The notes: a model not told the origin generated them from the sequence alone. 64,000 nt of DNA from Streptomyces sp. cf386 (GCF_900103585.1 NZ_FNHV01000019.1:1-64000), one strand, 5' to 3'. Positions 1 through 8,926 are shown, counted from the stretch's first letter. Made by a program: numbers and translations.

Positions 1-4
1 TCAT

Positions 5-277
5 GCCTTCCCCACGCACGTGGGGGTCTGTCCGGGTCAGCCGCCGCGGTCAGCCTCGACCTTCAGCCTTCCCCACGCACGTGGGGGTCTGTCCCGCGGG
101 TCGACCGCGGGCTTGGCGGCCTTCTTGCCTTCCCCACGCACGTGGGGGTCGATCCCGCGGCCGCAGGCGCGGCATCATCGCCCGCAGGTCTTCCCCACGC
201 ACGTGGGGGTCGATCCCAGATCAGGCCCGATGTCAGCGTGCTCGCCCTGTCTTCCCCACGCACGTGGGAGAGGAGGG
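5..277 (+). CRISPR. Trailer end of a type I-E-like CRISPR array (5 repeats, 4 spacers)
   Basis: Five 29-nt repeats start at 5, 66, 127, 188 and 249, an exact 61-nt period, with 32-nt spacers between them. The core ccccacgcacgtgggggtc can fold on its CCCCAC/GTGGGG arms, as I-E repeats do. Repeats 1-2 end in tctgtcc and repeats 3-4 in tcgatcc. The fifth keeps the 5' half but ends in agaggaggg, so it is the degenerate terminal repeat. The array therefore continues to the left of the window, where any leader and cas genes would be. No cas gene is seen here. The four spacers have no recognisable origin by eye. The last repeat and part of spacer 4 lie inside the reading frame of the neighbouring minus-strand gene. 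Confidence 0.93.
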
Positions 278-919
278 TTTTCGGCCCACCGACCCACGTC
301 TGGCGGCTCCGGACTGCCGCAGCAGTTTGCACGCGGCTTGGGCAATCATCTGTACCGGGTCCGCGACATCCCGGAAATCGAACCACTCGCCGCCCAGGGC
401 TCGTGGGGCAAAGCGTTCGTGCAGGCGTTCCTCCAGCCAGCCACCGCCGGAGGAGGTCCACCGCACGACCAACTGTGAACCGGAGCCGGACTGTAGTGAC
501 TTACGCCGTGCAGCAACGTCCTTGGACACGCCGATCTTGACTGCCTTCGGATCTGTCTGCGAGGACACGGCATAAACCAAGCGGTCGTCCCGGTGCTCGT
601 GGCTGGTGCGAGCATTGCGCTGCAGGAATGCGTCCCGGACCTGGTCGGAGAGTCCCTCTCCACGCTCGAACTCATCCTTCAGTTCCTCTGCGGCATCCTC
701 TAGTACGCCGCGCACCTCGCCAGCACTCACCACTCCCCGGTCAATCAGCTCCAGCATTTCCATGACTGCCAGCACGTCTATCTCCGTGCGGGGTTCAAGC
801 TCGTCGTGCGTGGTGTGGCCGTAGCGCCTGTGCGGCACGGTCACGGTCACGGTCAGCGAGACCTCGCACAGTCGGTGATCATTGAAGCTGAAGTCGACAC
901 TGAAACTTGCGCCGCGCAT
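233..919 (-). CDS. Mug113/T5orf172 (GIY-YIG-like) domain protein
   Basis: A 228-residue protein. The N-terminal ~110 residues are acidic and unrecognised. Residues ~115-195 match the Mug113/T5orf172 pattern: VYAVSS, then VKIGVSKDVAARRKSLQ, a conserved E in WLEERLHERF, and GEWFDF. This domain is a divergent GIY-YIG relative found in phage and mobile-element proteins; its activity is mostly untested. The last ~17 residues (SSPTCVGKTGRAR region) are encoded by the terminal CRISPR repeat and adjacent spacer, so the native C-terminus has been replaced or extended by array sequence. The ATG at 919 is the first good start in the frame. The gene is orphan. A nuclease role is possible but not shown. 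Confidence 0.75.
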   Translation of the reverse strand: MRGASFSVDFSFNDHRLCEVSLTVTVTVPHRRYGHTTHDELEPRTEIDVLAVMEMLELIDRGVVSAGEVRGVLEDAAEELKDEFERGEGLSDQVRDAFLQRNARTSHEHRDDRLVYAVSSQTDPKAVKIGVSKDVAARRKSLQSGSGSQLVVRWTSSGGGWLEERLHERFAPRALGGEWFDFRDVADPVQMIAQAACKLLRQSGAARRGSVGRKPSSPTCVGKTGRAR

Positions 920-1178
920 GGCGTGAGTCCTTCCAGATCAGCCGCTGCTCCCAACAGAGGCACGGCAGGTCCTCCCTTTGAAGACACTGCACTCCGGCGT
1001 GCGGACCGCGAGTATGGCAGCGAGGTCTGACAATAGACGGCACCCAGCGGCGGCACCGCTGATGCTCGTTGCCACGGGCCTGGCGGACGCAGGTTGGTGG
1101 TGCGATCACTCTTCCTGCATTCGACAGTTGGTAGCTGCAGTGCGGAACCGCTCCAGCGTCGGCGAAGGCGCTGGCATC

Positions 1179-2087
1179 ATGCTGTCGATGAGCTGCAAGA
1201 TACGCATGTCCGCGTCTGGCGTTCACCTGTTCGACCGCGTCTCTGGGGTGAACGTGCTGCTCGACGAGGTGTCTGTTCCCGCCGAGTTCGTCTCCCGTGC
1301 TCCGCGGTACCTGTCCGTCGCGCTGACGAACGCGTGCGAGCTCCACTGCGTCTACTGCTATGCGCCCAAGCATGCCGCTGCGCTCGACAGGGAGCGTGTG
1401 CTGGCGTGGGCGGCGGAGCTCGACGCCGGGGGCTGCCTCGGTGTCGGCTTCGGAGGCGGGGAGCCGACTGCATACCGGAGCTTTGCCCAACTGTGCGGGG
1501 GCATCGCCAAGTCCACGTCCATGGCTGTGACCTTCACGACGCACGGGCACCGGCTCACACCTGAACTTGTCGATTCCCTACGCGAGGCCGTGCACTTCGT
1601 GCGTCTGTCCGTCGACGGGGTCGGAGCCACCTACGAGCGGCTTCGCGTCCGCCCGTTCGAGGCCGTGGTCCGCGCTGCCGAGTTGCTCTCTTCCCTCGCC
1701 CCGTTCGGGATCAATGCGGTCATCAACGCCGACACAATCGGCGACTTGGACGGCCTCGTCGTCTTCGCCGAAGACGTCGGCGCGTGCGAACTGCTGCTTC
1801 TGCCGGAGCAGCCGACCGCCGCGACCTCCGGCATCAGCGACGCCGACGCGCAGTGCCTCGTGGAATGGGCCGCAACCACCAGGACCGGCGTTCGGCTCGC
1901 CATCTCCCGGACCGGTCTCGAAGCCGCCCTGCCTACCGCGGAAACCATTCCCGGCGAACTTCCCCTCGACGCGCACATGCATCTGGACGCGGCCGGAGTC
2001 CTGCGCCCCCATGCTTACTCATCCACGGGTGTACCGGTCGGTGCCTCCATCATGGAAGCCGTGCAGGTGCTGAGGGAGGCACGATGA
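1179..2087 (+). CDS. Radical SAM domain protein, first gene of putative defence operon
   Basis: 302 residues from the ATG at 1179; the frame is open further upstream but without plausible protein. The radical SAM [4Fe-4S] motif is CX3CX2C at C53, C57 and C60 (CELHCVYC), followed by the SAM-contact GGGE motif at residues 92-95. Later beta-strand elements (VRLSVDG, NAVINAD) fit a partial TIM barrel. There is no SPASM cysteine cluster at the C-terminus. It does not carry the viperin-type CxxxCNYxC region, so it is not an obvious ddhNTP synthase. The stop overlaps the next start as ATGA (2084-2087), so the two are translationally coupled, and a STAND ATPase gene follows. Substrate unknown; candidates are a nucleotide, a small molecule, or the partner protein. 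Confidence 0.85.
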   Translation: MLSMSCKIRMSASGVHLFDRVSGVNVLLDEVSVPAEFVSRAPRYLSVALTNACELHCVYCYAPKHAAALDRERVLAWAAELDAGGCLGVGFGGGEPTAYRSFAQLCGGIAKSTSMAVTFTTHGHRLTPELVDSLREAVHFVRLSVDGVGATYERLRVRPFEAVVRAAELLSSLAPFGINAVINADTIGDLDGLVVFAEDVGACELLLLPEQPTAATSGISDADAQCLVEWAATTRTGVRLAISRTGLEAALPTAETIPGELPLDAHMHLDAAGVLRPHAYSSTGVPVGASIMEAVQVLREAR

Positions 2088-2518
2088 AGATCTGGAACGG
2101 CTACGGTTCGGAGCATTCGATGGACCTGGTTTTGATCGGCCGGTTCCAGACAGTCACCGGCGCGCAGGCGGCGGCGGAGGGCATGGAGGCTCTGCGAGCC
2201 CTGGCCGAGGCCGCCTGGTCCGACGACGACTGGCGGAGTCATGACGAGCGCATGCCTCTCGAACTCGTTGACGAGCTGGTCAAGTTGAAGCTCTACGACC
2301 TGGGCCGGCCCGACGTTGACATCTACGCTCTCGATCACAGCATCACCCGTGAGGCGGAGACGGTCCGAGTCTGGACTGAGGAGTCAGACGTCCAAGGCTT
2401 TTTGAAGGTGCTCCTCCACTACGGCGCGAAGGTCGAGGTCTTCTCCCGCCACGCATGGAACGAGGACGGGAGCGAGCGGTCTGACGCGAGGAGTGGGAGC
2501 GACAGTGGATCTGACTGA
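2084..2518 (+). CDS. Small conserved protein of unknown function (DUF6375-like)
   Basis: 144 residues beginning MKIWNGYGSEHSMDLVLIG. From memory this opening resembles the DUF6375 family; I cannot verify this here. The protein is acidic, with a predicted alpha/beta N-terminal half and an extremely acidic, serine-rich tail (GSERSDARSGSDSGSD) that may be unstructured. It starts inside the stop of the radical SAM gene and its own stop lies inside the start region of the STAND gene, so all three are one operon. No catalytic motif, membrane segment or signal peptide is seen. A role as substrate, adaptor or regulator of its neighbours is inferred from context only. Confidence 0.8.
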   Translation: MKIWNGYGSEHSMDLVLIGRFQTVTGAQAAAEGMEALRALAEAAWSDDDWRSHDERMPLELVDELVKLKLYDLGRPDVDIYALDHSITREAETVRVWTEESDVQGFLKVLLHYGAKVEVFSRHAWNEDGSERSDARSGSDSGSD

Positions 2519-5500
2519 TCTGGCACGCCTACCCGGCGCCGCCGACCAGAACTTCGAAGCACTCACACGGGCCGTCGTCTCCCGCCGCTACGGGGCACTG
2601 GGCACGATGCGAGAGCGCCGCAACCAGCCCGGTGTCGAGTTCTACCTCCATGTCGACCATGCCGGCGGCCTGGGCGATCCGGGCCGGGTCTGGGGGTGGT
2701 CGTGCAAGTGGTTCATCCTGAGCAGCAGGAACGAGCTCAGCGCGGGCCAGCGCACGCAGATCGAGGACTCCCTAACCCTGGCGATCAAGCACGTCGCTGG
2801 ATTGACCGACTTCGTGCTGTGCCTTCCGCAGCGGCCTGCGAAGGGCAACGAGGAGTGGATTGACGGACTCGCCCGGCAGGGCGTCAAGGTCAAGCTGTGG
2901 TCCACCGAGAACTTTGACGCAGAACTGGGCGGACACGACGAGCTTCGCTCCACCTTCTTCGGTGAGCTTGCCCTCACTCCTACGGCACTGACGCGAGCTC
3001 ACGAGCAGTCTGTGGCACCGATTGCAGCCCGGTGGGCCCCACAGCTGCACACCGCGCACCACGTACAGCACCGCATCGAGCGGGCCTTGCTGCGCCCGGG
3101 CTCCTTCGAGTGGCTGCAGCGGCGCACTGACGACGTCACAGCCCGGCTCCAGGCACTGCGCGCAGGCCTCGGCGGCCTCGAGGACGCTGCCCGGGAAGAT
3201 GGCGAGAAGATCGCCGACGATATCGCGGAGTTCGTCGACCACCTGCGCGCTGTCTTGGACGCAGTTCAGGGGCTTCGGCCCGGGGAAGTGCGCGAGCGCC
3301 TCGCCGACCAGCAGCCTCCGCGAACCTCTCCGCGAACACTGCGACGTCTCGTACTCAAATTCAGGCAGCGCCGCCTTCCCGAGACGCCGCTCGTCAACGG
3401 TCTCGCAGCGGAGATCCGCGGCACCGTTGAGTGGCTGACCGCGATGCAAGCAGACGCCGAAGCCCCGCTGCTCGCGGTGGTCGCCGCTGCCGGGCAGGGC
3501 AAAACGCACCTCGCCGCGCAGATCACCTCCCAGGCAGACCAGCTAACGGCAGGGGTGTTCATCCAGGGAGCAAGCCTGCACAGCGGCGACACTCTCGATG
3601 ATCTCGCGCGACGGATCCCCGGGCTCAGAACCGACCGCTTCGAGGATCTACTGGAAGCGCTCAACTCGGCCGGAGCCCGCGCCGGCTGCCGGATTCCGCT
3701 GGTCATCGACGGACTCAACGAGGCCGAGCGGCCCCTACAGTGGCGCAACCTCATCGCCAGGCTGGCACCGGCCCTGGACCGCTATCCCTACGTCGCGGTG
3801 ATCGTGACCCTCCGCGAGGTACTCGCCGACCAGTTCCTCCCGCAGGCCACCTTGTCCCTGAATCTGGAGTGGCAGAGTGCGGAAGTCGACGACATCGTGC
3901 GCGTCTACTTCGACCACTACCTGATCAACCCGGGCGACGCCTGGCTTCCGCTCGACACCTTCCACAACCCGCTGTTCGTCCGCATGTACTGCGAGGCCGC
4001 GAATCACGAGCGCCGGGAGCCGGTGGGAGCGGAGGCACTGCCTCAGTCCCTCATCGGCGTCTTCGAACGGTACCGCGAGGGTGTGACCGAGCGCCTCGCC
4101 CTGGACCCGGTCCGTGTGCCGGTGCCGGCCGACCAGATCGAGCGCCGCCTCGCCACTCTGGCAAGACACCTGTGGACGCACAGCGTCCGCCGGCTCTCGT
4201 TCGACGAGGCGCGAGGAATCCTTGACGCCGGCCAACCGAACTGGGACGAAAGCCTCTTCCGGCGCCTTGTCGAGGAAGGAGTGATCTTCCGCGAGGAGAT
4301 CAGGGGTTCCGACGACACCGAGTGCGGATTCGTCTTCGACCGCCTCGCCGGATATTTGATCGCCGATGCGATCCTGGTGCGCATGCCATACGGCGACGTC
4401 AACGAGCAGCTTGCGCAGGCGGCTCTGTGGCAGTCCCTCCTGGGCGAACATGAGCACCCATTGGGCGAAGACGTTCTTATCGCCCTCATCTCACTGGTGC
4501 CGCGCCGCTTCACCGGACACCACCTGTGGCGCGTCGCCCCGGCTGAGCACCATGCCTTGGTGCTCGCACAAGAACTCTCCGCCGAGTCGCGCTTTCTCGA
4601 CGATGAGACGGTCGATGCGCTCGCGTCCGCGCTCGTCACCGCGTCTCTCGGCACCAGGAGGGGCCGTCCCGCATTCAGCCGTCTGTGGGAAGTCCGCAGG
4701 TCCGCGCCGCACCGCTTGAACGCCGCCTTCCTCGACCGGGTGCTGCGGCAACTGCCCCTCGCCCAGCGTGACCTGCGCTGGAGCGAATGGGCCCGAAGCC
4801 GGGCTTCGAATCGGCTTACGGCAGACCTGGCACGAGCAGTCGACGGATGGGCCAACAGCAGCAGTCGATCCGAGAGCGACGACCTCAACGCCCTGGCCAT
4901 TGCCTGGCTGCTGACCTCCACGGACACGAGCATGCGGGACCTGGCGACGAAAGCCCTCCAGCGTTATGGCCGGCCCGAGCCGCAGCGGTTGTTCGACCTC
5001 GCCGCCCGAATGCTCGACGTCGACGACCCCTATGTCGTCGAGCGCATCGTCGCCGCGGCGTTCGGTGCGGCCAGCTCCCACCAGCTGCCCGATCCCGGGG
5101 GGCCGCTGGAACAGGCGCTGAGGGGCTGGCTGGTGCACCTGCGCGACCATCTCCTGGACGGTGGGAGCACACCCACCTCGCATGAGCAACTGCGGGGCTA
5201 CGTGAGAGCCACCCACGAATTCGCCGGCACCCTGCACCCCGCCGCAGTCCCGGACGGGGTCGATGCCTTCGCTCTGCGGTTCGCCGCCGCGGCGCCCATC
5301 GCGGTGATGGAGGACGGCGACCCCAACGCCGAGGAGTGCGATCGCACCTTCGGTATGGACTTCGAGAACTACATCATCGGGGGCGCCATCACCGGCAGGC
5401 GTAACTACGACTTCACACACCCCGGCTTCCGCAGAGCCCGCGCCGAAGTCAGAGCCCGGGTGTGGGAACTGGGCTGGCGCGAGCAGGAATTCGGCAGCAT

Positions 5501-6512
5501 CGACCAGGACATCGCCGCGGACGCCGCTCCCTCCTACAGCACCCGCAGGAAGGTGGAGCGTTACGGCAAGAAGTACGGCTGGATCGCCTATCACGAAATG
5601 ATCGGCCGTCTCGTGGACGCCGGCCAGTCACCGTCGCCGTTCGGGGGCACGGAACGCCTGATGCCCGACATCGACCCGACTTTCCCTGACAGGCCCCCGG
5701 TGGCGCCCATGCCCCTTCCTCTCTGGGCGCCCGCGGAGCCCACGGACAACCAAGGATGGCTCACGTCCGGGACAGTTACGGTGGCGCTCCAGCTGTGGTC
5801 GCCCGAGGAGGTGCATTCAGTGGAGGGCGGCTGGCTTCTGGCCGAGGGGTATCTGAACCACCGCCGTGACGGGCGGACGGTGTTCGGGTTCTTCCGCACC
5901 CTCCTGCTTGAGCCACAGGACACCAACCTCGCACATCAGCTCGCCAGCGAACGCCCGTATCCGGGCAACGACTTTTTTCCATCGCTGCCGACGGTCCGCG
6001 ACGTACTGGCCGGGGAGATGCCGTGGAGTCACAGGTTCGAGCGGACCTTCGACGATGACCCGTATGCCGCCTCCTACCGCACACTGGGCTACGACGGACA
6101 GGATGACGGCATTAAGCCCGAGCAGGTCGCCGCGGACTTCTCCCCCGACAGCAATTCGGAGAACGGCCTCGGCAGGAGCTTTGACGTGCCCTCGTATGAG
6201 TTCGCCGCCCACTTCGGGCTGCGCCAACTGCCCGGCACCGTAGACCTCGTGGGCCTGGACGGCCGTCGCGCCTCGGCAGTGTTCCGTGTGGAAGAACCGT
6301 GGCGGGGTCATCTGCTCTTCCTACGCCGCGATCTCCTTGAAGCCTTCGCCGGTGATCGCCGGATCATGCAGGTGGCCTGGGGCGAGCGCGAAGTGAGCGC
6401 CACCGACTGGCACTCTGTTCCTGCCTGGATGGACGCAGTGCACCAAAGCTACGGGCACATTTGGCGCCGCATCCGTCTGCTCGATGCGGATCAGAACAAC
6501 GCCAAGAAGTAA
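2505..6512 (+). CDS. Avs-like protein: PD-(D/E)XK-type N-terminus fused to STAND ATPase
   Basis: 1,335 residues. I prefer the GTG at 2505 (GGGAG five bases upstream) over the GTG at 2493. Residues ~10-150 resemble a restriction-like nuclease domain: FEALTRAVVS helix, GVEFYL (E45), then WGWSCKWF (K68), with S-x-K where most members have E/Q-x-K. A helical linker follows. The NTPase has Walker A AAGQGKTHL (~residue 330) and Walker B PLVIDGLNEAE (~400), the D-G-x-N-E form typical of STAND proteins. The remaining ~900 residues are helical sensor/arm sequence with a distinctive YGKKYGWIAYHE patch encoded near 5560-5600. Architecture fits antiviral STAND ATPases (Avs), which bind a phage protein through the C-terminal region, oligomerise and activate the N-terminal effector. 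Overlap with the upstream gene indicates a shared transcript. Confidence 0.85.
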   Translation: MDLTDLARLPGAADQNFEALTRAVVSRRYGALGTMRERRNQPGVEFYLHVDHAGGLGDPGRVWGWSCKWFILSSRNELSAGQRTQIEDSLTLAIKHVAGLTDFVLCLPQRPAKGNEEWIDGLARQGVKVKLWSTENFDAELGGHDELRSTFFGELALTPTALTRAHEQSVAPIAARWAPQLHTAHHVQHRIERALLRPGSFEWLQRRTDDVTARLQALRAGLGGLEDAAREDGEKIADDIAEFVDHLRAVLDAVQGLRPGEVRERLADQQPPRTSPRTLRRLVLKFRQRRLPETPLVNGLAAEIRGTVEWLTAMQADAEAPLLAVVAAAGQGKTHLAAQITSQADQLTAGVFIQGASLHSGDTLDDLARRIPGLRTDRFEDLLEALNSAGARAGCRIPLVIDGLNEAERPLQWRNLIARLAPALDRYPYVAVIVTLREVLADQFLPQATLSLNLEWQSAEVDDIVRVYFDHYLINPGDAWLPLDTFHNPLFVRMYCEAANHERREPVGAEALPQSLIGVFERYREGVTERLALDPVRVPVPADQIERRLATLARHLWTHSVRRLSFDEARGILDAGQPNWDESLFRRLVEEGVIFREEIRGSDDTECGFVFDRLAGYLIADAILVRMPYGDVNEQLAQAALWQSLLGEHEHPLGEDVLIALISLVPRRFTGHHLWRVAPAEHHALVLAQELSAESRFLDDETVDALASALVTASLGTRRGRPAFSRLWEVRRSAPHRLNAAFLDRVLRQLPLAQRDLRWSEWARSRASNRLTADLARAVDGWANSSSRSESDDLNALAIAWLLTSTDTSMRDLATKALQRYGRPEPQRLFDLAARMLDVDDPYVVERIVAAAFGAASSHQLPDPGGPLEQALRGWLVHLRDHLLDGGSTPTSHEQLRGYVRATHEFAGTLHPAAVPDGVDAFALRFAAAAPIAVMEDGDPNAEECDRTFGMDFENYIIGGAITGRRNYDFTHPGFRRARAEVRARVWELGWREQEFGSIDQDIAADAAPSYSTRRKVERYGKKYGWIAYHEMIGRLVDAGQSPSPFGGTERLMPDIDPTFPDRPPVAPMPLPLWAPAEPTDNQGWLTSGTVTVALQLWSPEEVHSVEGGWLLAEGYLNHRRDGRTVFGFFRTLLLEPQDTNLAHQLASERPYPGNDFFPSLPTVRDVLAGEMPWSHRFERTFDDDPYAASYRTLGYDGQDDGIKPEQVAADFSPDSNSENGLGRSFDVPSYEFAAHFGLRQLPGTVDLVGLDGRRASAVFRVEEPWRGHLLFLRRDLLEAFAGDRRIMQVAWGEREVSATDWHSVPAWMDAVHQSYGHIWRRIRLLDADQNNAKK

Positions 6513-6639
6513 CAGGCCACACGACAGGGAGCCCGTACCAGCAGGATGGCGCCTCCCATCAGCACGCCAGCTGACAGGACCGGAGATCTAGCCGCACCGG
6601 TTCAAATCGCAAAACAGCAGGTCAGAGGGCCATCCCCAT

Positions 6640-6778
6640 GGCCTTCTCATTCCGACGCGCTGGGGATTCTCACACGGTGTCACCAAAACCCCTCACTCGA
6701 TGTCATCACTTGCATGCCCCGACCAGCAGATATGCGTGACATCCAGATGAGAACTACTGGAGACATCGAAATGAGAAG
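6640..6778. repeat. Short inverted-repeat cassette, possible MITE or fused transposon ends
   Basis: Four related sites lie in this stretch. On the + strand ttctcattccgacg (6644) is followed 23 nt later by ttctcacacggtgtc. On the - strand TTCTCATTTCGATGTC (ending 6777) is followed 24 nt later by TTCTCATCTGGATGTC. The two arms thus face each other, each with two spaced copies. Paired terminal sites of this kind are bound by IS21-like or Tn7/Mu-like transposases. No transposase fits in the ~50 bp between the arms. The right boundary coincides with the first codons of the tap reading frame, so the cassette or a parent element probably removed the tap N-terminus. Confidence 0.5.
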
Positions 6779-8364
6779 TCGCACCCGCGGCCACCGTGGT
6801 GGAGCTGGTGGAGTGGACGCTCAAGGAATCTGGGATCGGTGCGCCGCGCCTGCACCGCAGCGGCAAAGACAGCGATCCGCTGATCGTGCTCACCGCCGCG
6901 GCCGCCGTGAAGCTCGGACTGCCCGAGCGCCTGGAGGGCCATGAGCAGCGCCGGTCCCTTCGGCTGCCGGAGGACCACCCGGTGGTCAAGCAGGTGGTGA
7001 AAGCGAAGTGGCTGCTCACCCAGCGCGGGTTCGGCCCCTGGGCAAGGATCTACCGCAAAGTCCAGGGGCGCGAGCGGCAGTGCGTGCAGCTCGCGGTCCT
7101 GTCCTGGGACGCCCTCGACGATCGATCCTGGCCCGGCGTCACGGACATGGAGCCGGCCGACATCGCCCGCGTCCTGGGCGTGTATGCCCAGCGGGTCATC
7201 ACCCCGCGCGGCTCCACCGCCGTGTCCGGCCTGGAACTGATGACGGCGCTGCGCCCGCCCACCCGCGCGGTGCAGGACCCGCAGACGGGGAACTGGGTGC
7301 CCGGCCACAACCCCGGCTCGCTGGGCACAGAGCCGATGGACCCGGCGCCGCCGGAGGCCACCCCTGAGCACCCCGTCGTCGTCGACAGCGGCTGGAGCGG
7401 CGGCTTTCTCAATGAGGAGGCGTACCAGTGGGTGCGCGACGTCAGCCTGCTGAGCGATGAGGAGTGCACGCTGCCGTACGCGGTCGGCCTGGACCTGAAC
7501 ACCGCCTTCCTCGCCGCCGCGGCTCGCCTGGTCGTCGGGCTGTCCGCGCCCGACCACTTTCACGCCCCGACGTTCAACCCGAAGATTCCCGGCTCCTGGC
7601 TGGTCGATCTGTCCCACGTCGAGGTGGACCCGCGCCTGCCCTCGCCGTTCACCCCGGACGGCACCCGGCCGGCGGGACCTGCCTGGTACCAGACGCACAC
7701 CGTCGCCTACGCCCAGGAACTCGGCTACAACGTCGCTCCGCTGGAGGCGTACCTGCGCCGCGAGACCGGCGCGTACCTGGACCCGTGGCACGACCGATTG
7801 AAGAACGCCTACGTCGACACCCTCGCCGACCTCGGCGTCACCAAGGACCTCTCGGACGCCGAGTTCCTGGCCGCGATGGAGCGGCACAAGGACACCGACC
7901 CCGCCATGGCGGCCGTCCTCGCCGCCATCAAGGCCACCGTGAAGGGCGGCATCGGCAAGCTCCGCGAGCGCCCGCAGGGCAGGAAGTACAAGGAGGGCGA
8001 GCGGTGGCCGGCCCTTCAGCGGCCGACCTGGCGCCCCGACATCCGCGCCGCCGTCATCTCCAAGGCCCGCATCAACATGCACCGCAAACTGCGCAACATG
8101 GCCACCATGACGGGCCTGTACCCGCTCGCTGTGCTGTCCGACTGCGTCGTCTACCCCTCGCCGGGCGACAGCCCGCTGGACTTCCTTCCGTACGCCGCGT
8201 CCGGCAAGCCGCAGCCGGGCGGGTTCCGCCTCGGACCCACGCCGGGGCTGGCGAAGCTGGAGGGCGTCCAGTCGATGCTCTGGGCGGTCGACCTGATGGA
8301 ACAGGGCTACAACCCCGCCCGCCACATCAAGGGCGGCGACGCCGTCCTCGACGAAGGAGAGTAG
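6775..8364 (+). pseudogene. tap: Telomere-associated protein Tap, 5'-truncated
   Basis: About 525 residues match the central and C-terminal part of Streptomyces Tap as I know the family: VELVEWTLKESGIGAPRLHR, LVDLSHVEVDPRLP, ATVKGGIGKLRERP, PARHIKGGD and DEGE. Tap binds the 3' telomere overhang and recruits Tpg and the polymerase for end patching of linear replicons. Full-length Tap is ~730-750 residues and starts with a helix-turn-helix region; here the frame opens only at 6775, directly after the inverted-repeat cassette, so ~200 N-terminal residues are gone. The GTG at 6796 could still start a shortened product. The frame is intact from there to the TAG, and tpg follows after four bases, the normal tap-tpg operon order. 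Confidence 0.88.
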
Positions 8365-8368
8365 GGCC

Positions 8369-8926
8369 GTGGGGGAGATCGACGACGCGATCGAACGCGC
8401 CGACCGGGAAGCGTTCACCCGCCAGCCACCCAAAACCCTCCAGGCCCGCATCAACTTCCTGATCAAGCAGCTCAAGACCACCAAAGCCGTCGCGGCGGAG
8501 CTCGGGGTCAGCCAGCGGTCGGTGGAGCGATACCGCAAGGGCGAACGCAAGCACCCGCCCAAGGCGATCGCGGGCCGGATCGACGACGCGGTACGGCAGC
8601 GGTGGCAGCCTCAGGTCCGCAAGCGCCGCCAGAAGCAGGCCGCCACCACGCGCGGCATCACGGTGGAGACACGGGCCCGGTTCGGGTACACCGCGCCCAT
8701 CGGCACCACCGATGACGGGCGCTTCCGGCGCCTGACCGTGCATCTCCCCCCGGCGTACGCGCAGCGCCTCTTCGACGCCCGCAACACGGGTGCCAGCGAC
8801 CAGCAGATGCGCCAGATCATCGCCGAAGGCTTCAAAGAGATCTACTTCCAGGACGGCGGAGCCCGCGCCTTGGGGCTCTCCGACGTCACCCTCAACGACA
8901 TCGACTACCTCGACCTCGACTACTGA
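8369..8926 (+). CDS. tpg: Telomere terminal protein Tpg
   Basis: 185 residues, the usual Tpg length, beginning GEIDDAIERADREAFTR from a GTG with GGAG seven bases upstream. The ~residue 30-60 region is a helix-turn-helix (AAELGVSQRSVERYRKGERK), followed by a basic stretch and the conserved TARFGYTAPIG-like and VHLPPAYAQRLF segments. Tpg is covalently attached to the 5' ends of Streptomyces linear chromosomes and plasmids and primes terminal patch synthesis with Tap. The gene looks intact although its partner tap is truncated, so function here would need a second tap copy or an N-terminus-independent Tap. Confidence 0.93.
   Translation: MGEIDDAIERADREAFTRQPPKTLQARINFLIKQLKTTKAVAAELGVSQRSVERYRKGERKHPPKAIAGRIDDAVRQRWQPQVRKRRQKQAATTRGITVETRARFGYTAPIGTTDDGRFRRLTVHLPPAYAQRLFDARNTGASDQQMRQIIAEGFKEIYFQDGGARALGLSDVTLNDIDYLDLDY

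Noticed and set aside
1179..2087. Radical SAM gene as a prokaryotic viperin
   Set aside because: It has the general CX3CX2C motif but not the viperin-specific sequence around it or the C-terminal region, and the neighbours are different.
6640..6778. Inverted-repeat cassette as the left end of the Tn7-like element
   Set aside because: Sites face each other in two arms within 140 bp and tap/tpg lie between it and the tns genes; a single transposon end should have sites in one main orientation. No matching end was found to the right.
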